Positions 4,169 through 5,234 of a DNA stretch of 5,234 nucleotides are shown in pieces (positions within the stretch are counted from its first letter, which is position 1; every line of letters begins with the position of its first letter). The notes under the pieces were generated by a model. It was not told where the DNA came from. It searched no databases and saw only the letters and a list, made by a program, of their open reading frames with translations. Origin of the DNA: Alphaproteobacteria bacterium (GTDB lineage: Bacteria; Pseudomonadota; Alphaproteobacteria; Sphingomonadales; Sphingomonadaceae); the NCBI GenBank assembly GCA_028869975.1, contig JAGWQR010000267.1, forward strand, positions 1-5,234, written 5' to 3'. The translations under genes were made by a program, and so were the position numbers.

Positions 4169-5234
4169 ATGACTGTGCCCTCCAACGGCGTTCAAACCCG
4201 CGCGGCGCTTTATCTCCGCGTCTCGACGGCGCGGCAAGCCGAGCATGATGTGTCCATACCCGACCAGCGCAAGCAGGGTGAAGCATATTGCGCCTCGCGC
4301 GGATTGCAACTGGTCGATACGTTCGTCGAAATGGGCGCATCTGCGACCAATGACCGCCGCCCCGAATTTCAGAAAATGATAGAGGCGGGTATCAGTAAAC
4401 CCGCACCGTTCGATGTGGTGGTCGTCCATTCGTTCAGCCGCTTTTTCCGCGATCATTTTGAGCTGGAGTTTTACGTCCGCAAGCTCGCCAAGAATGGAGT
4501 CAAACTGCTCTCGATTACCCAAGAAATGGGTGATGACCCAATGCACGTCATGATGCGGCAAATCATGGCGCTGTTCGATGAATATCAGTCCAAGGAAAAT
4601 GCCAAGCATGTGCTGCGCGCGCTAAAGGAGAATGCGCGCCAAGGCTTTTGGAATGGTGCACTCCCGCCGATTGGTTATCGCGTGGTCGCCGCCGAACAGC
4701 GCGGGGCCAAGGTTAAGAAGAAACTGGTGGTCGACCCGCTTCACGCCGACACTATGCGACTGGCCTTCAACCTCGCCCTTCATGGAGACGGCACGTCTGG
4801 TTCAATGGGCGTTAAAGCCATTGCCTCCTATCTCAATGCCAACGGTATCTTTACGCGCGACGGCGGACGCTGGGGAATTGGCACCGTTCACCGAATGCTG
4901 ACCCGTCCGACTTACATCGGACGACATGAGTTCAACAAACGCGGCAAGACCAATCACCTCAATCCGGTTGAGGATGTCATTCAGGTCGCCGTGCCTGCCA
5001 TTATCGATCAGGCCGTTTTCGATGCGGTGCAGGCGCGCATGAAAGCGCGGAATCCAAAGGTGACGCCGCCACAGGTCGTAGGCGGCCCAACACTGCTTAC
5101 AGGCCTGATCCACTGTGCCAAATGCGGCGGTGCCATGACCATCCGCACGGGCAAGGGTGGACGCTATCGCTATTACACCTGTTCAACCAAAGCGCGGCAG
5201 GGGCCAACCGCTTGTGAAGGCATGACAGTGCCGA
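4169..5234 (+). CDS. Large serine recombinase / integrase (C-terminus beyond window)
   Basis: This is a site-specific recombinase of the serine (resolvase/invertase) class, large form, which integrates and excises mobile elements. Of about 500-560 expected residues, 355 are visible. The catalytic domain spans about 11-155, with nucleophile S19 in ALYLRVSTARQAEHDVSIPD and arginines R91 and R94 in HSFSRFFRDH. A helical segment (MRQIMALFDEYQSKENAKHV) links it to the Recombinase domain (about 160-275: GFWNGALPPIGYR, WGIGTVHRMLTRPTYIG). Next is a zinc ribbon with C316-x2-C319 and C338-x10-C349. The C-terminal coiled-coil region is cut off by the window edge. ATG 4169 is supported by AGAGGA (4155-4160) at 8 nt. 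No internal stop or missing catalytic residue is seen, so the visible part is intact. It very likely drives movement of the whole element. Confidence 0.97.
   Translation, partial: MTVPSNGVQTRAALYLRVSTARQAEHDVSIPDQRKQGEAYCASRGLQLVDTFVEMGASATNDRRPEFQKMIEAGISKPAPFDVVVVHSFSRFFRDHFELEFYVRKLAKNGVKLLSITQEMGDDPMHVMMRQIMALFDEYQSKENAKHVLRALKENARQGFWNGALPPIGYRVVAAEQRGAKVKKKLVVDPLHADTMRLAFNLALHGDGTSGSMGVKAIASYLNANGIFTRDGGRWGIGTVHRMLTRPTYIGRHEFNKRGKTNHLNPVEDVIQVAVPAIIDQAVFDAVQARMKARNPKVTPPQVVGGPTLLTGLIHCAKCGGAMTIRTGKGGRYRYYTCSTKARQGPTACEGMTVP

Noticed and set aside
3792..4172. GTG-started + strand ORF overlapping the higA stop
   Set aside because: Its 3' half is a shadow of the better 74-aa frame and its translation has low-complexity Ser/Arg/Thr composition.
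4076..4609. A 177-codon - strand ORF
   Set aside because: Antisense of the serine recombinase catalytic domain, whose motifs are unmistakable on the + strand.

Overview
The window looks like chromosome or plasmid of an alphaproteobacterium. Sphingomonadales or a relative is the best guess, from the wording of the relaxase and recombinase and the moderately high G+C codon use; no rRNA or housekeeping gene fixes this. The right three quarters reads as the core of an integrative, mobilizable element. All its genes are on the + strand: an RlxS-type relaxase (1041-2804, with its C-terminus in another frame up to 3054), a HigB/HigA toxin-antitoxin pair (3105-3795), a small unrecognised protein (3926-4150) and a large serine recombinase (4169 to the window edge).

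The left quarter (1 to about 1040) is more AT-rich and looks like an accumulation zone. At the edge is the 5' end of an IS3-type element on the - strand. It abuts, and probably cuts, a 51-codon - strand ORF whose second half resembles the Nif11-type leader fold. Further in is a decayed - strand fragment ending in a CxxCxxC-xx-R motif like the zinc site of QueC-type enzymes, interrupted by in-frame TGA codons. From about 660 to 1040 I see no convincing gene. That stretch holds a purine-rich tract, stem-loops and a 10-bp inverted repeat just upstream of the relaxase, which makes it the natural place for an origin of transfer.

A plausible shared logic is as follows. The recombinase would integrate and excise the element, the relaxase would nick the transfer origin so a helper conjugation system can export it, and HigBA would penalise loss. 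No type IV secretion genes are visible, so transfer would be borrowed or encoded outside the window. The relaxase carries a frame change, and apparently a small loss, near its C-terminus, so this copy may be damaged. The most unusual points are that frame change, the candidate oriT architecture, a 12-bp sequence shared between the relaxase and recombinase upstream regions, a good palindromic operator over the higBA promoter, and the two remnants at the left edge.
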